Shown piece by piece: positions 48,512 to 58,510 of a DNA stretch of 64,000 nt. This DNA is from Agromyces sp. Soil535 (GTDB taxonomy: Bacteria; Actinomycetota; Actinomycetes; Actinomycetales; Microbacteriaceae): the NCBI RefSeq assembly GCF_001428255.1, contig NZ_LMRW01000005.1, positions 41,359 to 105,358 on the forward strand, written 5' to 3'. Position 1 is the first letter of the stretch. Each line of letters opens with the position of its first letter. Both the position numbers and the translations under genes were made by a program. The notes under the pieces are model-generated. The model was not told where the DNA came from, searched no databases, and saw only the letters and a list, made by a program, of their open reading frames with translations.

Positions 48512-51061
48512 ATGCTCACCTCCCTGTCCCGTTCCGCCCCCGATACGCCGAAGGTCCCCCACGTGCTCGAGTCCCCCCTCGTGCCCGACGGTTCTGCGCC
48601 AGGCACACAGGTCCCTTTGCGGCCTGAGCGACCCCTGACGCGACGGGAGATCCGGGAACGAGAGGCGGCCGAGGCGTTCCGGCTCGAGTCGGCGTACGCT
48701 GAGGCGGGCGCCGCGCAGACCGCACCGGCACCGCCGGTATCGCATGGATCGCCTGAGGCGGCGTACCCGGCGTCATGGCAGCTAGGGCAGGCCTCTCCTC
48801 CGCCGGTCGGCGCGCCTGCCGCGTACGGGTCGACGTCCGTCTCGCAGTATCCGGCTCAGGGTTCGGCGCCGCAGTATCCGGCTCAGGGTTCGGCGCCGCA
48901 GTATCCGACGCAGGGTTCGGCGCCGCAGTATCCGACGCAGGCTGCCGTGCCGCAGTATCCGGCGCAGCCGGGCGCGGCGCACGCACCCGAGCAGGCCGCA
49001 TACTCGTCAATCCAGCCGGCAGCGGTGCACGCGCCCGAGCAGGCCGCGTACTCGTCAATCCAGCCGGCAGCGGTGTACCAGCCGCTCGTGACTCCCGCGG
49101 CGCCGACGACCCCGCAGCCGGCGCGATATCCGCACCAGCCCGCGGCCACGCAGCCGGTCGCCCAGCAGCAGCCGATCGCCCAGCAGCCGGCGGCCGTGCA
49201 GCCGATCGCCCTGCAGCATCCTGTCGCCTCGCACAACGCGGCGACGCCGATCGCGCCGCAGCCGACGCCGCAACGACCCGGGTTCGACGCCATCTTCGGC
49301 GGCACGGATGTCGCACCCCACGAAACACTCGAAGCGCCCGCGCTCCGGCGCCGGGCTGCAGTCGAGGCGACCCCGCACCTCGAGGCCGAGCAGGTCGACC
49401 GCCCCGTCGGTCGCAGCTCGGCCTCCTCCGTTTCCGGCAGCCGTTCCTCGGGCCGTTCCTCCCGGCGAGAGGAGCCCGCCGGTTTCGACGCGTTGTTCTC
49501 TGGGCTCGATAACGACCCCGTCGATCCCGACGAAGAGGGCGGCAACGATCGCCGCGGTGGCCGAGGCGGCAGAGCCGACCGCAAGGCGGCGAAGGCCGCG
49601 AAGGCGGCGAGGATCTCGAAGCCCGAGAAGCCCGAGAAGCCCGAGAAGGGCGCGAAGCGCTCGGCCTCCTCGAAGGCACCTGGACCGCGGCGCGGTGCTG
49701 CTGTTCCCGCGGCACCCGAGCTCGTCGACGGCGACCTCGCGTTCCTCGTGAATGGGACCGGAGCCGCGGCGTCGGCGGCGTCAGCCCTGGCGGCCGACGC
49801 CGGATCTGCGGCGACCACGTCGGGACTCGCGGGGCTCGCGGCATCCGGACTCCACGGCGGGCCCGGGGCGGCCGCGCCCCACGGAGCAACCGCGGCACCC
49901 GCACGCTCGGCAGTGGAGGGCCGCGCGGCATCCGCGGTCGTCCCGCCCGTCGACCCGACCGCCGGTTTCGCGGTGGCGGTCGCCGCGGCCGCCGGCGCAC
50001 TGCCGGCAGCCGGTCCGTCAGCCGCTCCCGCGCCGGCGCCCCTCAACCTCGAACTGCAACTGCGCCGCGGCAGCCGCCCCGAAGGGTCCCCGGCCGCGGC
50101 CGAGTTGCCCGCCGACGTCGCCGAGGTCTCCGACCTGCTCGGTTTCGGATCGATCCCCGAGCCACTCCGGCACCACCCGTCGCTCGACGCCGCGCCCGCG
50201 AGCGATCGCACGTCCGACCGCAGCGCGGAATCACGGCGCGACTTCCCCCGCAACGACACCCCGGCCCCCGCGGCCCGCCCGGCCCGGTCCTGGTCACCGC
50301 AGCCGGCCACTCGCCCCGGCACGCGCCCCGGGGCATCCGTCCCCGCACGCCGACGGGGCGCCGCCGGCCGTGTCGTGAGCGTGGTGGCGATGAGCTTCGC
50401 GGCGCTCCTCGCGATCGCCACGACGATCCCGTCGCTGTCGCTGCTGTCGCCCGCCGACGTGCAGGCGCTGGCGCTCGCGAATTACGGCGGCGACACGTTG
50501 GACGGGCAGCGCGTAGTGGTGAACGGCGACATCGTCGCCCAGAGCATGCAGCGCGAGGGCTACGAGAGCCAGACCATCGAGGAGTACGCGCGCGCTGCCG
50601 GCATCCGCCCCGAAGCGACATTCACGAACAACCCGGCCGGCACGATCCAGTGGCCGTTCGCGGTCGGCGTGCACATCGGCGACCGGTTCGGATACCGCGA
50701 CTGCTACGGCTGCTCGAGCAACCACGGCGGCCAGGACTTCAACCCCGGACTCGGTGCCGAGATCCAGGCGATCGCCGACGGCACCGTCGCCGTGTCGACG
50801 GACGAAGGCGGCTCGCTGGGCGTCGTGATGATGATCGACCACATGATCGACGGCGAGCTCATCACCAGCGTCTACGCGCACATGGAGTACGACTCGCGCC
50901 GCTTCGAGGTCGGCGACACGGTGCACGTCGCGGACGTCATCGGCACCACGGGCGACACCGGCATGTCGACCGGCCCGCACCTCCACTTCGAGATCCGCGT
51001 CGGCGGCGTCGACGGCACCAAGATCGACCCGCTCGAGTGGCTCTACGCCAATACGAACTAG
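48512..51061 (+). CDS. M23 peptidase with long disordered repeat-rich N-terminus
   Basis: An 849-aa protein. Residues 1-620 are low complexity (Pro/Gln/Ala), include tandem repeats, Lys-rich EKPEKPEKP and AKAAKAAK stretches, and lie before a single hydrophobic helix (about 624-650), so they are probably cytoplasmic. The C-terminal LytM/M23 domain has HGGQD (His near 738) and HLHFE (near 823), giving intact zinc ligands. It likely cuts peptidoglycan stems, or serves as an envelope scaffold with an unusually long cytoplasmic tail. ATG 48512 is the most upstream candidate. Confidence 0.85.
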   Translation: MLTSLSRSAPDTPKVPHVLESPLVPDGSAPGTQVPLRPERPLTRREIREREAAEAFRLESAYAEAGAAQTAPAPPVSHGSPEAAYPASWQLGQASPPPVGAPAAYGSTSVSQYPAQGSAPQYPAQGSAPQYPTQGSAPQYPTQAAVPQYPAQPGAAHAPEQAAYSSIQPAAVHAPEQAAYSSIQPAAVYQPLVTPAAPTTPQPARYPHQPAATQPVAQQQPIAQQPAAVQPIALQHPVASHNAATPIAPQPTPQRPGFDAIFGGTDVAPHETLEAPALRRRAAVEATPHLEAEQVDRPVGRSSASSVSGSRSSGRSSRREEPAGFDALFSGLDNDPVDPDEEGGNDRRGGRGGRADRKAAKAAKAARISKPEKPEKPEKGAKRSASSKAPGPRRGAAVPAAPELVDGDLAFLVNGTGAAASAASALAADAGSAATTSGLAGLAASGLHGGPGAAAPHGATAAPARSAVEGRAASAVVPPVDPTAGFAVAVAAAAGALPAAGPSAAPAPAPLNLELQLRRGSRPEGSPAAAELPADVAEVSDLLGFGSIPEPLRHHPSLDAAPASDRTSDRSAESRRDFPRNDTPAPAARPARSWSPQPATRPGTRPGASVPARRRGAAGRVVSVVAMSFAALLAIATTIPSLSLLSPADVQALALANYGGDTLDGQRVVVNGDIVAQSMQREGYESQTIEEYARAAGIRPEATFTNNPAGTIQWPFAVGVHIGDRFGYRDCYGCSSNHGGQDFNPGLGAEIQAIADGTVAVSTDEGGSLGVVMMIDHMIDGELITSVYAHMEYDSRRFEVGDTVHVADVIGTTGDTGMSTGPHLHFEIRVGGVDGTKIDPLEWLYANTN
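48844..48969 (+). repeat. 27-bp tandem repeat in the M23 gene
   Basis: Units begin CAGTATCC at 48844, 48871, 48898, 48925 and 48952, encoding QYPAQGSAP-type nonapeptides. A further imperfect 48-bp duplication (HAPEQAAYSSIQPAAV) covers about 48980-49075. Confidence 0.9.
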
Positions 51062-51234
51062 CACCCGTCCGGCTCCGTCCGGGTGGCGCCGTCGCGCGGA
51101 AGAACGCATGGGGATCCGCATCACAGGGCCTCAGGCGGAACCATCACGTGGAATCTCCTGCGGTTTCGGCGGGTTGTCCACAGATCAGCGCGACAGACCG
51201 TCGTGCGGCCGCCGCGATCGGCACACTCGGTGTC

Positions 51235-52131
51235 GTGTCCTCCGTCGCCCAGTACCTCCGCGCCAACAGCGGCGTCCTTCCGCATACCGCGTTCGATCAT
51301 GCCGGGTTCAGCCGGGCTGACGTCGAGGCCGCGGTTCGACGCGGCTCGATCCTCCGGGTGAGGAACGGCTGGTTCGCGGTGCCCGGCGCGCATCCCGACC
51401 TGATTCGCGCGGTCCGGGTCGGCGGCGTCGCGACCGCGGCATCCGTGGCGCGCATGCACCGGCTCTGGCTGCTCGACGACGGCATGCTGCATGTGCGTGT
51501 GCGGTCGTCGACCGGGCGCCTCTCCGCGCCCCACGACCGACGGCTGCCAGTCGATCGCGTGAAGCACCGCGTCTGCCTGCACTACCGCAGTCGTGGCGGC
51601 TTCGATCGCGCGAGGGATCCGCTCACCGCCGCGCTCGCGGAGATGTTCACGTGCACGGATGCCTCGAGCGCACTCGTGACCATCGACTCGGCGCTCGAGC
51701 GACAGGAGCTCGATCTCGGACACCTCGACAGGGTCCGCGAGTGGATGCCGAAGACCCGCCGTCACCTGATCGACCGGGTCGACCCCGAGAGCCAGTCGGG
51801 TCTCGAGACGATGATCCGGTTGCTGCTGCGGTCGAAGCGGATCCCTCATCGCGTCCAGGTCGAGATCGACGGAGTCGGGCGAGTGGACGTGCTCGTGGGG
51901 GACCGCCTCGTCATCGAGCTCGACGGGAAGGCGTTCCACACCGGGGAGGCGTTCGAGGAGGACCGACGTCGCGACTTCGAGCTCGTCACACGCGGCTACG
52001 TGGTGCTTCGGCTGAGCTACCGGCAGGTCATGCACGAATGGGATCGCGCGCGGGCGGGGATCCTCGCGCTCGTCGCGCGGGGCGAGCATCGGTGGCTCGG
52101 CGCGGGGCCGCATCCGGCGATCCCCGCGTGA
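51235..52131 (+). CDS. DUF559/Vsr-like endonuclease-fold protein with N-terminal winged helix
   Basis: A 298-aa protein. The N-terminal 60 residues (SRADVEAAVRRGSILRVRNG) resemble the AbiEi-type antitoxin HTH. The C-terminal domain contains VDVLVGDRLVIELDGKAFH, DRRRDFELVTRGYVVLRLSY, the DUF559/Vsr-like nuclease core with E/D and H. Such fusions are common in Actinobacteria with unknown role. GTG 51235 is a reasonable start; the ORF is open further upstream. Confidence 0.8.
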   Translation: MSSVAQYLRANSGVLPHTAFDHAGFSRADVEAAVRRGSILRVRNGWFAVPGAHPDLIRAVRVGGVATAASVARMHRLWLLDDGMLHVRVRSSTGRLSAPHDRRLPVDRVKHRVCLHYRSRGGFDRARDPLTAALAEMFTCTDASSALVTIDSALERQELDLGHLDRVREWMPKTRRHLIDRVDPESQSGLETMIRLLLRSKRIPHRVQVEIDGVGRVDVLVGDRLVIELDGKAFHTGEAFEEDRRRDFELVTRGYVVLRLSYRQVMHEWDRARAGILALVARGEHRWLGAGPHPAIPA

Positions 52132-52150
52132 ACCAGGCTTCCGAAGCCGA

Positions 52151-52218
52151 GAAAGCGCATGAGAATGCCGCCGATGGGTGCTGTGGGGGCACCGAAATGC
52201 GGATTCTCATGTGCTTTC
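52151..52218. repeat. Palindrome P2 sharing a core with the one at 9019
   Basis: GAAAGCGCATGAGAATGC on the left and GGATTCTCATGTGCTTTC on the right are inverted arms with few mismatches. The core is CCGATGGGTGCTGTGGGG (52171-52188). It sits between the DUF559 and GH13 genes. Confidence 0.7.
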
Positions 52219-52374
52219 GCATCACGGCGACCGCGAGGAGAGGCTGCAGGACAGCGGATGCCGCGGGCGAGCGAGTGCGGCGGACCAGCGGATGGGCGGA
52301 CGGCGCGGGCGGATGCCGCCGGCGGGCGCCGCGGCGAGAGGGCGCGGCGCCGCCGCGCGGCATCCGCTCGACGA

Positions 52375-54144
52375 CTACGCGCGCAGCCAGGCCGTGGTGT
52401 CGTGCGGCAGCGAGCGGCCCTCGAGCGGCCCGCTCGCGAGCATCACTTCGCCGTCGGGCAGCTCGACCGGCTCGGCGCCAGTGTTCGCAACCACGACGAC
52501 GTCGCCGTTGCGCAGGGCGACCGCGTCCGAGGGGAACCCGGGCAGCCACTCGAGCGATCCGGCTCCGAGGTCGTGCTGGCGCCGCAGTCGCAGCGCGTCC
52601 CGGTAGAGCGAGAGGGTCGACGCGGGCACGCCGCGCTGGCGATCGCGGGCGAGCTCGCCCCACTGCTCTGGCTGCGGGAGCCACGGGTCGCCGTCGGGGC
52701 CGAAGCCGTAGGTGGGCGCGTCGGCCTCCCACGGGATCGGCACGCGGCATCCGTCGCGGCCGTAGCGCTCGCCGTCCGTGCGGAACCACGTCGGATCCTG
52801 ACGGGCGTCGTCGGGCAGGTGGATGACCTCGGGAAGGCCGAGCTCCTCGCCCTGGTAGAGGTAGGAGGAGCCGGGCAGGGAGAGCATGAGTGCCGTCGCG
52901 GCGCGAGCGCGCCGCAGACCGGGCGCGTACTCGGGCAGGCCCTTCGAGCGGGGGCCGAGGCCATGGCCCTGCGGGTTGGCCTCGGTGACCGAGAGGCGCG
53001 TGGCGTGTCGCACCACGTCGTGGTTGGATAGCACCCAGGTCGACGGCGCCCCGACCGCGGCGAACGCCTCGAGCGAGTCGTCGATCACCTGGCGCAGCGC
53101 TGCCGCGTTCCACGGCGTCTCGAGGTAGGCGAAGTTGAACGCCTGGTGCATCTCGTCTGGGCGCACCCACTTCGCGACGCGGGGGAGCGGGTCGACCCAC
53201 GCCTCCGCGGCGAGGATGCGTTCACCCGGATACTCGTCGAGGAGCGCACGCCAGTCGCGGTAGATCTCGTGCACGCCCTCCTGGCCCCAGTAGGGTGCGA
53301 GGGCGCCGGGCTCCGTCGAGATCTCGGGCTCGAGCGCGACGCCGGTGGCGTCGGCGCCCACCGTCGCGAAGACCGTCCCACCGACCGTCGCACCGACGGT
53401 CGCGCCGACAGTCGCGCCTACGGTCTCGCCGACCGAAACACCGCCGGCGCCGCCCATGCTGCCGCCCTCGGCGGGCGGCGTGTAGTCGGGCAGGCCCTCG
53501 GCCTTGACCATGCCGTGCGCCACGTCCACCCGGAAGCCGTCGACACCGCGGTCGAGCCAGAAGCGGAGGATGCGTCGGAATTCCTCGCGCACCTCCTCAT
53601 TGGTCCAGTCGAAGTCGGGCTGCGAGCTGTCGAAGAGGTGCAGGTACCACTGGCCCAGCGTGCCGTCGGACTCGATGACACGGGTCCACGCGGGGCCGCC
53701 GAAGACCGACTCCCAGTTGTTCGGCGGCTCGTCACCACCGGGGCCGCCGCCGTCGCGGAAGAGATAGCGCCCGCGCTCGCGGCTGCCGGCCGGCGCCGCG
53801 AGCGCGGCCTGGAACCACTCGTGCTCGTCGGACGAATGGTTCGGCACGAGATCGATGATGACGCGGATGCCGCGGGCGTGCGCTTCGGCTAGCATGGCGT
53901 CGAAATCGGCGAGGGTGCCGAAGCGCGGGTCGACGTCGCAGTAGTCGGCGACGTCGTAGCCGGCGTCGCGCTGCGGCGACGTGTAGAAGGGGGAGAGCCA
54001 GATGGCGTCGATGCCGAGGTCCTGCAGGTCGCCCAGTCGGCTGGTGATGCCGGCGAGGTCGCCCATGCCGTCGCCGTTCGCGTCGGCGAAGGACCGTGGG
54101 TAGATCTGGTAGATCGCGGCGGTGCGCCACCACTCGGAAGTCAT
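52375..54144 (-). CDS. GH13 alpha-glucosidase with repetitive insertion
   Basis: A 589-aa cytoplasmic glycosidase, paralogous to 36485-38185. Evidence: WWRTAAIYQIYPRSFAD, QPDFDWTNEEV, nucleophile in GVDGFRVDVAHG, Glu in LAAEAWVDPL, and VLSNHDVVRHATR. Between the nucleophile strand and the Glu strand, residues about 225-270 are a low-complexity VGATVGATVGAT stretch from a 12-bp repeat, absent from the paralogue. The ATG at 54144 has TACAGT 7 nt upstream, so it is probably leaderless, and a LacI-type operator overlaps the -35. It is divergent from the maltodextrin importer. Confidence 0.9.
   Translation of the reverse strand: MTSEWWRTAAIYQIYPRSFADANGDGMGDLAGITSRLGDLQDLGIDAIWLSPFYTSPQRDAGYDVADYCDVDPRFGTLADFDAMLAEAHARGIRVIIDLVPNHSSDEHEWFQAALAAPAGSRERGRYLFRDGGGPGGDEPPNNWESVFGGPAWTRVIESDGTLGQWYLHLFDSSQPDFDWTNEEVREEFRRILRFWLDRGVDGFRVDVAHGMVKAEGLPDYTPPAEGGSMGGAGGVSVGETVGATVGATVGATVGGTVFATVGADATGVALEPEISTEPGALAPYWGQEGVHEIYRDWRALLDEYPGERILAAEAWVDPLPRVAKWVRPDEMHQAFNFAYLETPWNAAALRQVIDDSLEAFAAVGAPSTWVLSNHDVVRHATRLSVTEANPQGHGLGPRSKGLPEYAPGLRRARAATALMLSLPGSSYLYQGEELGLPEVIHLPDDARQDPTWFRTDGERYGRDGCRVPIPWEADAPTYGFGPDGDPWLPQPEQWGELARDRQRGVPASTLSLYRDALRLRRQHDLGAGSLEWLPGFPSDAVALRNGDVVVVANTGAEPVELPDGEVMLASGPLEGRSLPHDTTAWLRA
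53355..53440 (+). repeat. 12-bp tandem repeat inside a GH13 gene
   Basis: Successive variants of GTCGCGCCGACA occur with a 12-bp period, encoding repeated VGAT on the minus strand. The frame is kept because the unit is a multiple of three. Confidence 0.85.
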
Positions 54145-54175
54145 GACGGAAACTGTACGACATCTCGTTACAGCA

Positions 54176-54189
54176 TGGAAACGCTTACA
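54176..54189. promoter_or_regulatory. LacI-type operator at the divergent GH13/importer promoter
   Basis: TGGAAACGCTTACA (complement TGTAAGCGTTTCCA) is the same class of site as at 1142. It overlaps a weak -35 (TTTCCA) of the leftward GH13 gene, which is followed by an 18-bp spacer and -10 TACAGT (54157-54152). Confidence 0.65.
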
Positions 54190-54243
54190 TCATCAGCGTG
54201 TCACGCCATGGTTACGAACCGGTATCAATGCTGGCTCTCCGGT

Positions 54244-54286
54244 TTGGTAATGAACGTCATGCACGGTATACCTGTAATCGCTTGCA
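54244..54286 (+). promoter_or_regulatory. Importer promoter with downstream LacI-type operator
   Basis: -35 TTGGTA (54244-54249), 17-bp spacer, -10 TATACC (54267-54272), then operator TGTAATCGCTTGCA (54273-54286) across the expected transcription start. This implies a leader of about 135 nt before the binding-protein gene. Confidence 0.6.
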
Positions 54287-54417
54287 TATCTGCGAGCACT
54301 CCAAACGGAAGAACGGCCTTTCGGGCACGGTGCGCGGTTCCGAGATCGGAACGGGGATCACAGCTCCCTCACCTTGGCGAAGGCGCCGATCTCACGCACA
54401 CTGAGAAGGGCACACCA

Positions 54418-55644
54418 ATGAGGGTGAACAAGAAGGGCCTCCTCGCTGCCGGGGCCGCCGCGGTCGTGGTGACGCTGGGCCTCGCGGGCTGCGCCGGCGG
54501 CGGCGACACCTCGGATGACGCGACGTCGAGCGGCACGCTCACGGTCTGGGTCGACGCCGAGCGCGTCGACGCGCTGAAGGGCGCGGCCGACGCCTACACC
54601 GAGAAGACCGGCGTCGAGGTCGACATCGTCGGTAAGGACGTCGCCGACATCAAGGACGACTTCATCCAGCAGGTGCCGACCGGCAAGGGCCCCGACATCA
54701 CGATGGGCGCGCACGACTGGCTGGGCGAGCTCTCGACGAACGGCGTCGTCGCGCCGATCGAGCTCGGCGACTCCGCCGGCGACTACCTCCCCGTTGCGGT
54801 CGACGCGTCGACCTACGAGGGCACCACCTACATGCTCCCGTATGCGGTCGAGAACATCGCGATGCTCCGCAACGCCGATCTCGTTCCCGAGCCCGCCACG
54901 AGCTTCGACGACATGATCGCCAAGGGCCAGGCCGCCGGCCTCACGCAGCCCTTCGTGGTGGAGCAGGGCGCAGAGGGCAACCCCTACCACCTCTACCCGT
55001 TCCAGACCGCGTTCGGCTCCCCGGTGTTCGGCAGCGGTGCTGAGGGCTACGACCCCACCGACCTGCAGCTCGGAAACACGGGCGGCGAGCAGTTCGCCAC
55101 GTGGCTCGGCAGCCAGGGCAAGAACGGCACCGGCGCCTTCAACACCGACATCACCAGTGACATCGCCAAGGAGAGCTTCCTCACCGGCAAGTCGGCATTC
55201 TGGCTGACCGGTCCGTGGAATGTGGGCGCCGCGATCGACGGCGGCATCAACGTCGCGATCGACACCGTGCCGAGCCCCGGCCCCGAGGTTGCCTCGCCGT
55301 TCGCCGGCGTGAAGGGCTTCTTCATCTCGGCCGAGTCGGACAACAAGGTCGCTGCGAACGACTTCCTCGTCAACTACATCGGCACGGAGGACGTGCAGCT
55401 CGAGCTCTTCGAGGCCGGCAACATCCTCCCCGCCCTCTCGGCCGCGGCCGAGACCGCGTCGAGCGACCCGATCATCGCGGGCTTCGCCGCCGTCGGTGCC
55501 GAGGCCGTGCCGATGCCCGCCATCCCCGCCATGGGTTCGGTGTGGCAGTACTGGGGCATCGCCGAGGCCGACATCATCAACGGTGCCGACCCCGTCCCGA
55601 CCTGGCAGAAGCTGACCAGCGACGTGCAGGCCGCCATCAAGTAA
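54418..55644 (+). CDS. malE: Maltose/maltodextrin-type sugar-binding lipoprotein
   Basis: A 408-aa lipoprotein with lipobox LAGC (Cys25). The mature protein resembles maltodextrin-binding proteins: SGTLTVWVDAERVDALKGAA, GPDITMGAHDWLGELSTNG, YMLPYAVENIAMLRN, GKSAFWLTGPWNV and the end MGSVWQYWGIAEADII. GAGAAGGG precedes ATG 54418. It is first in an importer operon next to GH13 genes, which supports maltodextrin as substrate. Confidence 0.9.
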   Translation: MRVNKKGLLAAGAAAVVVTLGLAGCAGGGDTSDDATSSGTLTVWVDAERVDALKGAADAYTEKTGVEVDIVGKDVADIKDDFIQQVPTGKGPDITMGAHDWLGELSTNGVVAPIELGDSAGDYLPVAVDASTYEGTTYMLPYAVENIAMLRNADLVPEPATSFDDMIAKGQAAGLTQPFVVEQGAEGNPYHLYPFQTAFGSPVFGSGAEGYDPTDLQLGNTGGEQFATWLGSQGKNGTGAFNTDITSDIAKESFLTGKSAFWLTGPWNVGAAIDGGINVAIDTVPSPGPEVASPFAGVKGFFISAESDNKVAANDFLVNYIGTEDVQLELFEAGNILPALSAAAETASSDPIIAGFAAVGAEAVPMPAIPAMGSVWQYWGIAEADIINGADPVPTWQKLTSDVQAAIK

Positions 55645-55652
55645 CCCCGATC

Positions 55653-55743
55653 GCAGGTCGAGGAGCGCCGCGCGGAGCGCGACGCGCCTCGAGACCAGCC
55701 GGTCTCGAGACGCGCCGCCTCCCGCGGCCGCTCCTCAACCTGC
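55653..55743 (+). repeat. Full palindromic repeat element between malE and malF
   Basis: A 91-bp copy bounded by GCAGGTCGAGGAGC and GCTCCTCAACCTGC, with the inner palindrome CCTCGAGACC-AGCC-GGTCTCGAG. It occupies most of the 125-bp gap between the two genes. TATAAC lies at its right edge. Confidence 0.85.
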
Positions 55744-55769
55744 TATAACGGACGAGAAGAGCGAGCAGG

Positions 55770-57388
<1,619 letters not shown>

Positions 57389-57389
<1 letters not shown>

Positions 57390-58378
57390 TGGCCAAGAAG
57401 CCCACCAAGGAACACCGCTCCTGGGTCGAGGCCCCCGTCGTCGAGGCCGAGATCATGGCGTCGGGCCTCGACCTCGAGGCGGAGCGTGCCGCGCACCCGC
57501 GGGGTGTCCCGGTCAAGCGCCCGTTCAAGTTCGGGCGATGGTTCCGGGCGACCGGCTGGCGTCACATCGTCGGCATCGTCATGACGCTGTTCGCGCTCTT
57601 CCCGATCGTCTTCGTGATCTCGTCGTCGCTCAACCCGCAGGGCACGCTGACGGGTTCGAATGCCCTGTTCTCGAGCATCGGCCTCGAGAGTTATGTGCGC
57701 ATCCTCACGGATCCCCAGGTGCCGTACCCTCAATGGTTCGGGAACACCCTGATCATCGCCGCCGCCACCGCCATCGGCACCGTCTTCCTCGGCGGCCTCG
57801 CGGCGTACTCCTTCTCGCGCATGCGCTTCACCGGACGCCGGTTCGGCCTCATCTCCATCGTCGTGATTCAGATGTTCCCGCAGATGCTCGCGGTCGTCGC
57901 GATCTTCCTACTCATGAGCGCGATTGCGGACTGGTTCCCGGCCATCGGCCTGAACACGCAGATCGGCCTCATCATGGTGTACCTCGGCGGTGCGCTCGGC
58001 GTGAACACCTTCCTGATGTACGGCTTCTTCAACACGATCCCGGCGTCGATCGACGAGGCCGCGAAGATCGACGGCGCTGGCCATGCCCGCATCTTCTTCA
58101 CGATCATCGTGCGCCTCGCGGCCCCGATCCTCGCGGTCGTGGCCCTGCTGTCGTTCATCTTCACGGTCAACGAGTTCGCCGTGGCATCCGTGCTGCTCAT
58201 CGACACCGAGAAGCAGACGCTGGCCGTGGGCCTCACGAAGCTCGTCTCGAACCCACGATATGCCGACTGGAGCGCGTTCTCGGCCGGTGCCGTGATGGCG
58301 GCGCTGCCGGTCGTGGCGCTGTTCCTCTTCCTGCAGAAGTACATCGTCGGCGGCCTGACCGCCGGCGCCGTGAAGTGA
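57389..58378 (+). CDS. malG: Maltodextrin ABC importer permease
   Basis: A 329-aa permease with a charged N-terminal region of about 55 residues and six helices. The EAA loop is DEAAKIDGAGHARIFFTIIV. It overlaps malF by 1 nt. No ATPase gene follows; a shared MsiK-type ATPase is probably encoded elsewhere. Confidence 0.93.
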
Positions 58379-58395
58379 AGTAGCGTAGCGTTTCG

Positions 58396-58484
58396 GAATT
58401 CAGGAACGGGTGTGCGCGGATGCCCGTCGGCGTACGGTTTCGCGCGGCCTCACGGGTACCTACTGCACACGCGTTCCTGAATTC
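58396..58484. repeat. Long palindrome P3 after malG
   Basis: GAATTCAGGAACGGGTGTGC (58396-58415) is the inverted repeat of 58465-58484 with one mismatch. The 49-bp centre is not clearly palindromic. It may act as a terminator or be a mobile repeat. Confidence 0.8.
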
Positions 58485-58510
58485 TGCACACCACAAAGTG
58501 AGGGATGAGG

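Noticed and set aside
48844..48969. Possible CRISPR or IS repeat
   Set aside because: The 27-bp units are contiguous, in frame and encode QYPAQGSAP-type repeats in the M23 protein.
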